Shown one piece after another: positions 16,908-25,116 of a stretch of DNA of 64,000 nucleotides; position 1 is the stretch's first letter; every line of letters begins with the position of its first letter. The notes below the pieces were generated by a model. The model worked only from the letters and a program-made list of their open reading frames with translations. It ran no database searches and was not told the DNA's origin. This DNA is from Bacillus pumilus (lineage in GTDB: Bacteria > Bacillota > Bacilli > Bacillales > Bacillaceae): NCBI RefSeq assembly GCF_009937765.1, contig NZ_CP047089.1, positions 452,272 to 516,271 on the forward strand. The letters are read 5' to 3'. The position numbers and the translations under genes were made by a program.

Positions 16908-18173
16908 ATGAAGGTTAAATTAGGCTTTACGCTGTTAGCGCTCTGTATGCTTATCATCACTGCCTGTAGTTCAACGACGAACTCAGATGCAAAAAAAGAG
17001 GATGGAGCAGAGAAGCTCGACATTTTCTCTTGGTGGACTGGAGCAGGTGAGGAGGATGGACTAAAAGCACTCATTCAACTGTTTGAAGAGAAAAACAAAG
17101 ATATCCCAATTGAAAATGCAGCCGTCGCAGGCGGTGCTGGTACAAATGCAAAGGCTGTTCTGACTAGCCGGATGCAAGGAAACGACCCGCCAGCTACATT
17201 CCAAGTACATGGCGGAGCGGAGCTGAATGAGAGCTGGGTCGCAGCGGGCAAAATGGAGCCGCTCGATGATCTATATGAAAAAGAAGGCTGGAAGGACAAA
17301 TTTCCGGAATCACTCATCGACCTTGTCAGCAAAGATGGGAAAATCTATTCAGTACCAGTGAATATTCACAGGGGCAATGTGCTTTGGTATAACAAGAAGG
17401 TATTTGATGATGCAGGATTAGAGCCGCCAACGACCTTTGATGAGTTTTTCAAAACAGCAGATGCATTAAAGAAAAAAGGCATTACACCGCTTGCACTAGG
17501 GGATAAAGAACCTTGGGCAGCAACACATTTGTTTGAGAGTGTACTGCTCGGCGTTTTAGGCGCTGACGACTATCAAAAACTTTGGGCTGGCGACATGAAA
17601 ATGGATGACGCAAAAGTGAAGGAAGCGGCAGATATTTTTGGACGCATGCTTGAATACGTCAATGATGATCACAGTTCACGTAACTGGCAGGATGCCTCGC
17701 AGCTCGTAGCAAAAGGGGAAGCTGCAATGAATGTCATGGGCGACTGGGCGAAGGGGTACTTTGTGAATGATCTGGATCTGAAGGTGAATAAAGACTTTGG
17801 ATACGTGGCGACTCCTGGTACTGAGGGAAGCTTTATGGTGATCACCGATACATTTGGACTGCCAAAAGGCGTGGAACAGCCAGAAAATGTGAAGAAATTC
17901 TTATCTGTCTTGGGATCTGTGGAAGGACAGGATGCATTCAATCCGCTGAAGGGATCGATTCCGGCACGTGTGGATGCTGATGTTTCTAAATATGATGAAT
18001 ACGGAAAATCGGCGATGAAGGCATTTAAAGAATCAAAGCTGGCGCCGTCTCTCGCGCATGGTTCAGCTGCTGAAGAAGGGTTTGTGACAAAAGCGAATCA
18101 AGCCGTCAATATCTTCGTCACACAAAAAGACAGCAGCCAGTTTGTTTCATCTTTAAAAGATTCAATGAAATAA
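16908..18173 (+). CDS. CUT1 sugar ABC transporter, lipoprotein solute-binding protein
   Basis: A 421-residue extracellular lipoprotein with the signal MKVKLGFTLLALCMLIITAC (lipobox ITAC, Cys20) and a MalE-like family 1 binding fold. The segments LDIFSWWTGAGEEDGL, VLTSRMQGNDPPATFQVHGG and PVNIHRGNVLWYNKK resemble the glucose/mannose-binding (GtsA-like) branch, so a hexose or small hexoside is the most likely ligand; this is family resemblance, not proof. It begins after a possible cre site and is followed by a terminator-like hairpin before the permeases, a common way to make more binding protein than permease. Confidence 0.88.
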   Translation: MKVKLGFTLLALCMLIITACSSTTNSDAKKEDGAEKLDIFSWWTGAGEEDGLKALIQLFEEKNKDIPIENAAVAGGAGTNAKAVLTSRMQGNDPPATFQVHGGAELNESWVAAGKMEPLDDLYEKEGWKDKFPESLIDLVSKDGKIYSVPVNIHRGNVLWYNKKVFDDAGLEPPTTFDEFFKTADALKKKGITPLALGDKEPWAATHLFESVLLGVLGADDYQKLWAGDMKMDDAKVKEAADIFGRMLEYVNDDHSSRNWQDASQLVAKGEAAMNVMGDWAKGYFVNDLDLKVNKDFGYVATPGTEGSFMVITDTFGLPKGVEQPENVKKFLSVLGSVEGQDAFNPLKGSIPARVDADVSKYDEYGKSAMKAFKESKLAPSLAHGSAAEEGFVTKANQAVNIFVTQKDSSQFVSSLKDSMK

Positions 18174-18178
18174 AGACG

Positions 18179-18210
18179 AAGAGGCGGCGACTTAGCACCG
18201 CCTCTTTTTT
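18179..18210 (+). terminator. Attenuating terminator between binding protein and permease genes
   Basis: A perfect 9-bp stem AAGAGGCGG / CCGCCTCTT (18179-18187, 18198-18206) with six T residues. Within an operon it would lower permease expression relative to the binding protein. Confidence 0.8.
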
Positions 18211-18228
18211 AAAAAGGAGTGTAGCTTC

Positions 18229-19200
18229 ATGCGTATGGATACATCGCCGATCACAAAGACAACAACACCCAAAGTCAAACGCGTCCGGAGAAAATGGAGT
18301 GGGGATCAGCTACTAGCGCTTCTCTTTTTAGCCCCGTCAGCTGTGTTATTATTCATCTTTGTTTACGGTTTTATTGGCTGGACAGGGTATGTGTCATTAT
18401 CAAATTGGACCTCGCTTGTTCCCGATTTCTCTTTCGCAGGTCTTCAAAACTATATGATGCTGTTTCAAGATTTTCGCTTTCAGTCAGATCTTCGGAATAC
18501 GGTCTTTTTTACTCTATTTTTTATTGGAGCCGTTATTGCCTCTGGTCTCGCACTTGCGATTTTACTAGATCAGAAAATCAAGGGTGAATCTCTATTTCGG
18601 AATTTATTTTTCTTTCCAATGGCTCTTTCTTTTGTTGTGACAGGGGTCGTCTGGCAATGGATTTTAAACCCGTCCACTGGAGTGAATCTCTTTTTAAAGA
18701 CGCTTGGTATTCAGCCTAAGTGGTACACGGATACGAACATTTTAGCCGGATTTGCCTGGGGGAAAATTGAGTTTGGTGTCCCTGGGGCCATGATTGCTGT
18801 CGTCATTGCAGCTGTTTGGCAGATGACTGGTTTTTCTCTGGCGATGTATTTGGCAGGTTTGAGAGGCATTCCAGAGGAAGTAAGAGAGGCTGCTAGAATG
18901 GATGGCGCAACCGAATGGCAGATTTACCGGAAGATTATTTTTCCTCTACTAAAGCCGATTACTGCAAGTGTCATTATCATTATGGCTCATATTTCATTAA
19001 AGATTTTCGATTTGATTTACTCGATGACAGGACCGGGTGCAAACTTTGTTACAGATGTTCCGGGCGTTTACATGTTTGAAATGACCTTTAGAGGAAACCA
19101 TTATGCAGGTGGTGCCGCCATCGCGATTGTGATGCTGATCTCTGTTGCGGTCTTTATCGTGCCATATCTCCTGTCGAGCCGGAAGGGGGCGTCATCATGA
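18229..19200 (+). CDS. CUT1 sugar ABC transporter permease (MalF-like)
   Basis: A 323-residue membrane protein with six predicted helices: the first at about 29-50, the rest in the binding-protein-dependent transport domain. The EAA loop that docks the ATPase is visible as EEVREAARMDGATEWQIYRKIIFPLL. It forms the transmembrane channel with the next gene, whose start overlaps its stop (ATGA). AAGGAGT precedes the ATG at 18229. No ATPase gene follows, so it probably uses a shared MsmX-type ATPase encoded elsewhere, as CUT1 importers of B. subtilis do. Confidence 0.9.
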   Translation: MRMDTSPITKTTTPKVKRVRRKWSGDQLLALLFLAPSAVLLFIFVYGFIGWTGYVSLSNWTSLVPDFSFAGLQNYMMLFQDFRFQSDLRNTVFFTLFFIGAVIASGLALAILLDQKIKGESLFRNLFFFPMALSFVVTGVVWQWILNPSTGVNLFLKTLGIQPKWYTDTNILAGFAWGKIEFGVPGAMIAVVIAAVWQMTGFSLAMYLAGLRGIPEEVREAARMDGATEWQIYRKIIFPLLKPITASVIIIMAHISLKIFDLIYSMTGPGANFVTDVPGVYMFEMTFRGNHYAGGAAIAIVMLISVAVFIVPYLLSSRKGASS

Positions 19201-20018
19201 CAGCTAGATGGTTTGTCCGTCCAGTCCTTTATGCTTTATTGATTTTGTGCAGCCTTTTTTTCCTCATGCCAGTCTATGTCATGCTCGTCACAAGTTTGAA
19301 GCCATTAAGTGAAGTGACCCTTGAAAAAATGTGGGCGCTGCCATCAACACTCGATTTTTCAAGCTATCAAATCGCATTTGAAAAGCTAGCGCCCAATTTA
19401 ATGAATTCTCTTTATCTAGTCATTCCGGCCACCTTATTATCAGCTGTCTTAGGGGCGATGAATGGCTATGTCCTATCAAAATGGCGTTTCAAAGGATCGG
19501 AAGTGGTCTTTACGCTGATGCTGTTTGGAATGTTTATTCCATACCAAAGTATCCTCATTCCACTCATTCAATTTTTACGTGAAGTCGGATTGTACAATTC
19601 GATTCCAGGTTTGGTGCTTGTCCATGTCGTATATGGACTTCCAATCACAACGCTCATGTTTCGAAACTTCTATGTGAGCATTCCTGATGAAATGATTGAA
19701 TCGGCAAAAATGGACGGCGCAGGGTTTATCGGGATTTTCAGACATATGATTCTTCCGCTTTCGATCACAGGGTTTGTTGTGGTCGCGATTTGGCAGTTCA
19801 CAAATGTGTGGAATGAGTTCTTATTTGCAGTCACGATGACCACTGCGGAGCATCAGCCAGTGATGGTTGCCTTGCAAAATCTATCAGGCAGTCAAATTGT
19901 GCAATGGAACGTCCAAATGGCAGGGGCAATATTGGCCGCACTGCCGACACTTTTGGTCTATATTCTGCTCGGAAAATACTTTGTCAAAGGGCTTCTTGCA
20001 GGCTCTGTCAAAGGATAA
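19197..20018 (+). CDS. CUT1 sugar ABC transporter permease (MalG-like)
   Basis: A 273-residue permease with six helices and the EAA motif DEMIESAKMDGAGFIGIFRHMILPLS. It overlaps the preceding permease gene by four bases. The C-terminus LGKYFVKGLLAGSVKG is characteristic of MalG-type subunits. It partners the MalF-like protein and the lipoprotein at 16908. Nothing after it looks like a sugar-metabolic gene in the same operon; the mannose-6-phosphate isomerase gene follows after 147 bases and has its own promoter-like sequence. Confidence 0.9.
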   Translation: MTARWFVRPVLYALLILCSLFFLMPVYVMLVTSLKPLSEVTLEKMWALPSTLDFSSYQIAFEKLAPNLMNSLYLVIPATLLSAVLGAMNGYVLSKWRFKGSEVVFTLMLFGMFIPYQSILIPLIQFLREVGLYNSIPGLVLVHVVYGLPITTLMFRNFYVSIPDEMIESAKMDGAGFIGIFRHMILPLSITGFVVVAIWQFTNVWNEFLFAVTMTTAEHQPVMVALQNLSGSQIVQWNVQMAGAILAALPTLLVYILLGKYFVKGLLAGSVKG

Positions 20019-20060
20019 AATCTTTTCGTGTTATCGTTTTCATTTGGTGTACTGAAAGGA

Positions 20061-20088
20061 TTGACTTCTTTTTAGATAGCGTCATAAT
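20061..20088 (+). promoter_or_regulatory. Candidate sigma A promoter of manA/pmi
   Basis: TTGACT (20061-20066) and CATAAT (20083-20088) with a 16-base spacer, about 75 bases upstream of the isomerase start codon. Confidence 0.6.
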
Positions 20089-20112
20089 AAAAGTTGAGAC
20101 TTGCTAGTTTTC

Positions 20113-20150
20113 ATCAAGGCTTGGCAAGGATTATCAAAGGGTAGCAAAGG
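20113..20150 (+). repeat. Imperfect 20-base tandem repeat in the pmi leader
   Basis: ATCAAGGCTTGGCAAGG (from 20113) recurs as ATCAAAGGGTAGCAAAGG (from 20133), a period of 20 bases, directly in front of the GGGAGGAG ribosome site. It could be a regulator or RNA-binding site, or simply a duplication. Confidence 0.5.
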
Positions 20151-20165
20151 GAGGAGTCATCCTGA

Positions 20166-21116
20166 ATGAAGCAGTCACCAATTTTTTTACTGCCTGAATT
20201 GAAGGAGAGAATATGGGGAGGTACAGCCTTAAGAGATCAATTTGGCTATGATATTCCTTCTGAACAAACGGGAGAATGCTGGGCAATTTCTGCTCATCCA
20301 AACGGACCAAGTGTCGTGCAAGACGGTCCATATAAAGGGAAAACGCTGATCGAACTATGGGACAATCACAGAGAATTGTTCGGGGGAATAGAAGGCGACA
20401 GATTCCCGCTGTTAACCAAAATTTTAGATGCAAACCAAGACTTGTCCGTTCAAGTTCATCCAGATGATGATTATGCGGAAAGACATGAAAATGGCGAGCT
20501 TGGAAAAACAGAGTGCTGGTATATCATTGACTGCAAAGAAGGAGCAGAAATGATCTATGGGCACAGCGCAAGAACAAGAACTGAGCTTGTGACCATGATG
20601 AACAGTGGAGATTGGGAAGGTCTTTTGCGTCGTGTCAAGATTAAGCCTGGTGATTTTTATTATGTGCCGAGTGGTACCATTCATGCGCTGTGCGAAGGAA
20701 CGCTTGTCCTCGAAACGCAGCAAAGCTCAGATACAACCTATCGAGTATATGATTATGAACGAAAAGATCAGAATGGCCATGAACGTGAACTTCATTTTGC
20801 GCAAGCCATTGATGTCACAACGGTCCCTCATGTAGACGGTTATGCAGATGAATCAGTTGAAACACGCCGTGGGCTGACCATTCGAACTTTTGTTGAAGCA
20901 GAGTATTTTTCTGTGTATAAATGGGAAATTGATCAAGCAGTAGAGCTTTCGCAAGATTATCCGTTTTTGCTGTGCAGTGTAATTAGCGGGGAAGGGGCTC
21001 TAACGCATGATGGGCATACATATCCACTGCCTAAAGGAGCTCATTTTATCCTGCCGGCTGAAACAGGGAGCTTCTCAATTGAAGGAAATTGTGAACTGAT
21101 TGTATCGCATATATAA
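20166..21116 (+). CDS. pmi: Mannose-6-phosphate isomerase, class I
   Basis: A 316-residue cytoplasmic zinc isomerase that interconverts mannose-6-phosphate and fructose-6-phosphate. Zinc ligands of the family are visible: SVQVHPDD (Gln96, His98), KTECWYI (Glu116) and SGTIHAL (His173). Length equals the short ManA/Pmi/GmuF type of Bacillus. In B. subtilis pmi lies between lytD and gerB, and the same order of flanking genes is seen here with extra genes inserted; that is why I call it pmi rather than manA. It could serve mannose use from the transporter upstream. Confidence 0.9.
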   Translation: MKQSPIFLLPELKERIWGGTALRDQFGYDIPSEQTGECWAISAHPNGPSVVQDGPYKGKTLIELWDNHRELFGGIEGDRFPLLTKILDANQDLSVQVHPDDDYAERHENGELGKTECWYIIDCKEGAEMIYGHSARTRTELVTMMNSGDWEGLLRRVKIKPGDFYYVPSGTIHALCEGTLVLETQQSSDTTYRVYDYERKDQNGHERELHFAQAIDVTTVPHVDGYADESVETRRGLTIRTFVEAEYFSVYKWEIDQAVELSQDYPFLLCSVISGEGALTHDGHTYPLPKGAHFILPAETGSFSIEGNCELIVSHI

Positions 21117-21123
21117 ACTGAAA

Positions 21124-21163
21124 AGACTTTCAAGCATAAGTAACAGCTTGAAAGTCTCTTTTT
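21124..21163 (+). terminator. Terminator after pmi
   Basis: A 12-bp perfect stem AGACTTTCAAGC / GCTTGAAAGTCT (21124-21135, 21146-21157) followed by CTTTTTG. It also faces the convergent large gene at 21182. Confidence 0.85.
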
Positions 21164-21181
21164 GTGACAAATATAGTAAGT

Positions 21182-24100
21182 TTAGTTTAGAACTTTATAG
21201 AATGTGTCCATTGCTTTTTTATTATATTCTTTATAATCAAATGGAGCATAAGCAGGGTGTGTATGAGAGCTAAAGTTGTTTAGACCTTGTATAAGCCCGT
21301 CAATACTATTATCTACTAGAGCCCCGTATTTACCATCTTCTAAAACAGTTCTATTAGCAATGATATCTGTTGCTAAAATATCCATGCCTAGTGTCATCGC
21401 CTCTAAAAGAACCATTGGCTGTCCTTCATAATGTGATGATAGAACAAAACAGTCACACATCTTTAGGACGGTAAATGGATTCTCAACCTGACCGACTAAG
21501 AACACATGGTTTTGCAATTCAAATTGGTCTACTAACATTTGAAGGTCTTTCTTTAGTGGACCGTCACCGAGAATATATAGTTTGCTATTTGGGTTTGTTT
21601 CGACATGTTGTTTAAAAGCAGTAATTAAATTATCTTGCCCTTTCTCTGGAGACAAACGTCCCATATTAACAAAATTATAGTGTTGTTTTGATGGATAAGG
21701 AACAAACTCTTTTCCTATCTGGAAACCACGAAACCTAATTATTTCTAATGTTTTTTTATCTACCCAGCCTATTTTTTCGTTATCGAGTTCTATTGTACAG
21801 TATGTTGATATAGGTGTTGTGACCTCTTCAGTAACAATAAATTCTTTTTGATTATACTGATAATAATCTTCTATGACCTCATATCTAGTATTTTCATTTG
21901 TTTTATTAAAAATTTTATAGTCATTTAAATGAAGTAAAGCAGAATAACTCACTTCTTTACGACTTAAAATGGTTTGATGGTCTAATTGTTTAAATGCTTT
22001 TACATTTAACCATCCAATTACATGTCCATCATAAGAAAATTGATAATAGGTAGATGTGTTCGTTTTATGACTCTTGGTTACAGTCACAATTAAATCTTTA
22101 TATAAATCAGCGCTGCAGACTTCAGTATAACCGAAATTTGGATAAGCTTTAGACCATATTTTGTGATTTTCTGTATGAACAATCTTCATTTGTTTATTTA
22201 AATTTCTCTCTAAAAATGTTCTATTATTCAATGAGCGAATAAATTCTTCATGGACATGGTAATTTTCGCTTAGTAATGTGTGTTTTTCTTTTTCTATCAA
22301 AGCTTGCTTTTCTTCAGAGAGATTACTAATTAGTTCATATTCCTTCAGTATTTTTAGAGCAGACGAGTCTATCCAGCCTATTAGTTGTTTATTAACATAA
22401 AATCTGCTATAGGAGGAGCGTTCAGTCCTGGCTTCTCTATCTATTTCTACCATAATATTCTTATAGGGGTAGCTAGAAGACACTTTTTTAATACCCTTTG
22501 TTTTATAGGGTTTTGTCCAAATATCATTGCGTTTAGGAGAAGTAACCACTGCCAATTTATGAACTTTTTCTTCACATAGAATACTATCAGGAAGAAGCTT
22601 AAATGCTTCTTTATTTAACCATCCCACAACATGATCTTCATAAGTAAACTTATATAATACTTCGTTTTGATTTGTTACAGCTTTTCTCGTAACCATCACT
22701 ACTTTGTTTTCAAACTCTTTACTTGAAAAAGTAGAAGGATGATTTTCTACTAATGTCGTAAAAATTTTATCATGTTTGCTACTGATAATTCTTGCTCTGG
22801 AGTTAAATGCTTTATTTGAGACGATAAGGCTATTTGAGTCTTTCTCACTAATAGGTGAATCGGTTCCTAAGATTTTATCTGGATTAATTGAGTTCATCAC
22901 ATAATCAAATTTACTTTCATCTGCATAGTGAGATAAATTTTGTTTATTTAAATCCATTGTACCTTTAGAAACACTCACTAACTTATCGAATTTATGATAT
23001 ATAGTGAATAAACCTCTCAGATTGATTCTATGAGGTTTCTTCCCATTAATCGTTCTTTCGCTATCTGAAAGAAGATCATTGTGCATAAAACATATTTTTG
23101 TTTTCGCATCGGCAGAAACGAGATATTTAGCCCAATATAAGCTATAACCACTAAAATCAATCACATGATCAAAGGTGGATTTTCCAAAAAGTCGCTTGAA
23201 TTCTCTAGAATAAGCATCTTTTGGGTAGAGTCTTTTTTCTAATTTCCCCTTAACTCCACGATTATGAATTAATTTATCTTTATAAACTTCTTGCAGAGTA
23301 TATACAGGTAGACCTGGCTTAAAGATAAACCTGACATTTTTATTGACTTTTGCAATGTTATTTAATACTTCTTTTGAATTCGGTGTACTCATATAACAAC
23401 TGACGTCATATTTATCATAGTCAATATTTTGAGTTAGGTTAATAAAAGAGGAAGTAATACCATTATTTTTCATTCCCCCTGGGTATATCAATATTTTCTC
23501 TTTCTTATTATTATGAGTGTTGATACAGCGAATGTTTTCAGTCACTTTATTGAAGATAGTATTAACGACTCTCTCAGTCACTTTACCATCATCGTGCTTT
23601 GTGAATTCATGTTTGAATTGATCATATTGGGTTTTAAATTGTGTACTTATTTCCTTAATTTCACTAATTGATTTTGCTAGATCCCTTATGTTGTATACAC
23701 GAGGTCCTGGTAGGTCTTCAAGCTTAAAATACATGCCACGTTCTTCTGTGTATTCATCTGCGTCCCACATATAAAATAGGATGGGTTTATTTGTAACTAG
23801 AAAATCAAAAAATATACTTGAATAATCGGTGATCAATAAATCAGTTGCACATAACAGCACATTTGTATCAATAAAATCCGGTATTAGCCGACCTTGTAAT
23901 TCTGTTGAACGACTTGCTTGATGATAAAGAAATGGATGAAGCTTAAGAAGAATATTGTATTCTTTTCCGCATTTTTCTTGTAAGTAATTCAGGTCAGAAG
24001 TGATTTGGGTTAAATTGTTTTTAACCTTACCGACATTCGTTCCTTTCCATGTAGGTGCATATACAATGGTTTTTTTCTCTAAAGATAAGCTAACTCCAAA

Positions 24101-24796
24101 TGATTGAAGACTTTTTTTGAAAGCATTGGAATCAGAATTCAACGTTAGATCAATTCTTGGGTATCCTTCTTCTACTATTTTCCCCGGGAAAATGTGTTTT
24201 AGCTTATAACTATTTAAAAACATGCTTGTTGTATGTTCATTTGGGCTAATTAGATAATCTGAACTCAAAAAATTTCTCAGTACGTTCTGAGAATGTGCAG
24301 GGTTTCCTGGAATATCAAAGCCCATATATTTTAAAGGTGTACCATGCCATGTATTAATATAGACTTGCTCTTCTTTACATATAAAGAATGGTTGGAAAGT
24401 AGAGTTATTGATTAAATATTTAGCAGTGGCTAGATATTTTAAATAATCTTTAGAGTTTCTTTTGACAAAAATCACATTTTTGTCATCTTTATATTTATTC
24501 AAAATTGGTTTTAATGTTTCAAAGTCTTCAATAGCCCAAATGTGAGTATAGTCTTTAAAATTAGGCTGATGAAGCAAATATTCAAAAATGGCTAATGGAC
24601 TATCGGTCATGCTTTTTCCATCTCTAGATTCATAAAATACAGTTTTATCAACAACTTCAAGATGTTGATAATAGTATGCATATAGGTTATTCCTTTGGTG
24701 TCTCTTATCTTTAATAAAATTTCTTAAAGGGTCTTTTAAAAAATTTATTTTTCTTTTTAAAATCTTTTTGTTCCGTTTTAAGATCTTCTTATTCAT
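21182..24796 (-). CDS. TagF-like glycerophosphotransferase fused to a GT4 glycosyltransferase with four GW repeats inserted
   Basis: A 1204-residue protein with no signal peptide. Residues 40-410 are a CDP-glycerol glycerophosphotransferase domain: NTWHGTPLK (149-156), YAPTWKG (246-252), LLKLHP (284-288), ITDYSS (322-327). Residues 432-640 look like the N-terminal half of a GT4 enzyme (ILIYPGGMKNNGI, DFSGYS, FMHND, VSVSKGTM, NSINPDKI), and 1036-1204 like its C-terminal half (NMGRLSPEKGQDNLI, ILGDGP, SSHYEGQPMVLLEAM). Between the halves, about 645-1020, are four SH3-like GW repeats with the dipeptide at 725, 807, 928 and 1010. GW repeats normally bind teichoic acid outside the cell. Probable role: polymerising or glycosylating a glycerol-phosphate wall polymer at the inner membrane face. 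AAAGGAG precedes the ATG. No clear promoter seen. The coding is more AT-rich than its neighbours. Confidence 0.85.
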   Translation of the reverse strand: MNKKILKRNKKILKRKINFLKDPLRNFIKDKRHQRNNLYAYYYQHLEVVDKTVFYESRDGKSMTDSPLAIFEYLLHQPNFKDYTHIWAIEDFETLKPILNKYKDDKNVIFVKRNSKDYLKYLATAKYLINNSTFQPFFICKEEQVYINTWHGTPLKYMGFDIPGNPAHSQNVLRNFLSSDYLISPNEHTTSMFLNSYKLKHIFPGKIVEEGYPRIDLTLNSDSNAFKKSLQSFGVSLSLEKKTIVYAPTWKGTNVGKVKNNLTQITSDLNYLQEKCGKEYNILLKLHPFLYHQASRSTELQGRLIPDFIDTNVLLCATDLLITDYSSIFFDFLVTNKPILFYMWDADEYTEERGMYFKLEDLPGPRVYNIRDLAKSISEIKEISTQFKTQYDQFKHEFTKHDDGKVTERVVNTIFNKVTENIRCINTHNNKKEKILIYPGGMKNNGITSSFINLTQNIDYDKYDVSCYMSTPNSKEVLNNIAKVNKNVRFIFKPGLPVYTLQEVYKDKLIHNRGVKGKLEKRLYPKDAYSREFKRLFGKSTFDHVIDFSGYSLYWAKYLVSADAKTKICFMHNDLLSDSERTINGKKPHRINLRGLFTIYHKFDKLVSVSKGTMDLNKQNLSHYADESKFDYVMNSINPDKILGTDSPISEKDSNSLIVSNKAFNSRARIISSKHDKIFTTLVENHPSTFSSKEFENKVVMVTRKAVTNQNEVLYKFTYEDHVVGWLNKEAFKLLPDSILCEEKVHKLAVVTSPKRNDIWTKPYKTKGIKKVSSSYPYKNIMVEIDREARTERSSYSRFYVNKQLIGWIDSSALKILKEYELISNLSEEKQALIEKEKHTLLSENYHVHEEFIRSLNNRTFLERNLNKQMKIVHTENHKIWSKAYPNFGYTEVCSADLYKDLIVTVTKSHKTNTSTYYQFSYDGHVIGWLNVKAFKQLDHQTILSRKEVSYSALLHLNDYKIFNKTNENTRYEVIEDYYQYNQKEFIVTEEVTTPISTYCTIELDNEKIGWVDKKTLEIIRFRGFQIGKEFVPYPSKQHYNFVNMGRLSPEKGQDNLITAFKQHVETNPNSKLYILGDGPLKKDLQMLVDQFELQNHVFLVGQVENPFTVLKMCDCFVLSSHYEGQPMVLLEAMTLGMDILATDIIANRTVLEDGKYGALVDNSIDGLIQGLNNFSSHTHPAYAPFDYKEYNKKAMDTFYKVLN

Positions 24797-24897
24797 TAGT
24801 GTGACTCCTTTTAATATTCCTTTTTAAAAAGTCGAGAATCTGTTGTAATATACAGACAAGTGAATTTGAAATTTCGATAAAAAATGCAAATGATGCT

Positions 24898-24964
24898 ATA
24901 TGATACCACATCTTCAAAGAGAATTTAATATGATACTAAATCTTTAATGGAAATTTAAGATGAT
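24898..24964. repeat. 30-base tandem repeat upstream of lytD
   Basis: Two imperfect copies start at 24898 and 24928 (ATATGATAC then A-rich, ATCTT, AATTTA) and a partial third starts at 24958, a period of 30 bases. It lies in the divergent gap (24797-25116) between the TagF-like fusion and lytD. Confidence 0.6.
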
Positions 24965-25042
24965 GAAATGATATTTAAGTGAAAACATGTTGAAAATATC
25001 AATTGAAATACATAGATATTAATATATTGAGTCTTTTGTTGT

Positions 25043-25070
25043 TAAAATAATTAGGTGATTCTGTCGATAA
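25043..25070 (+). promoter_or_regulatory. Sigma D promoter of lytD
   Basis: TAAA (25043-25046) and GTCGATAA (25063-25070; consensus GCCGATAT, six of eight) with a 16-base spacer. lytD of B. subtilis is a sigma D gene expressed with motility, so site and gene agree. Confidence 0.7.
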
Positions 25071-25116
25071 AGAGATTAGTAGACTATTATGCAAAGTTAA
25101 GAGAGGGACAGTGAAC

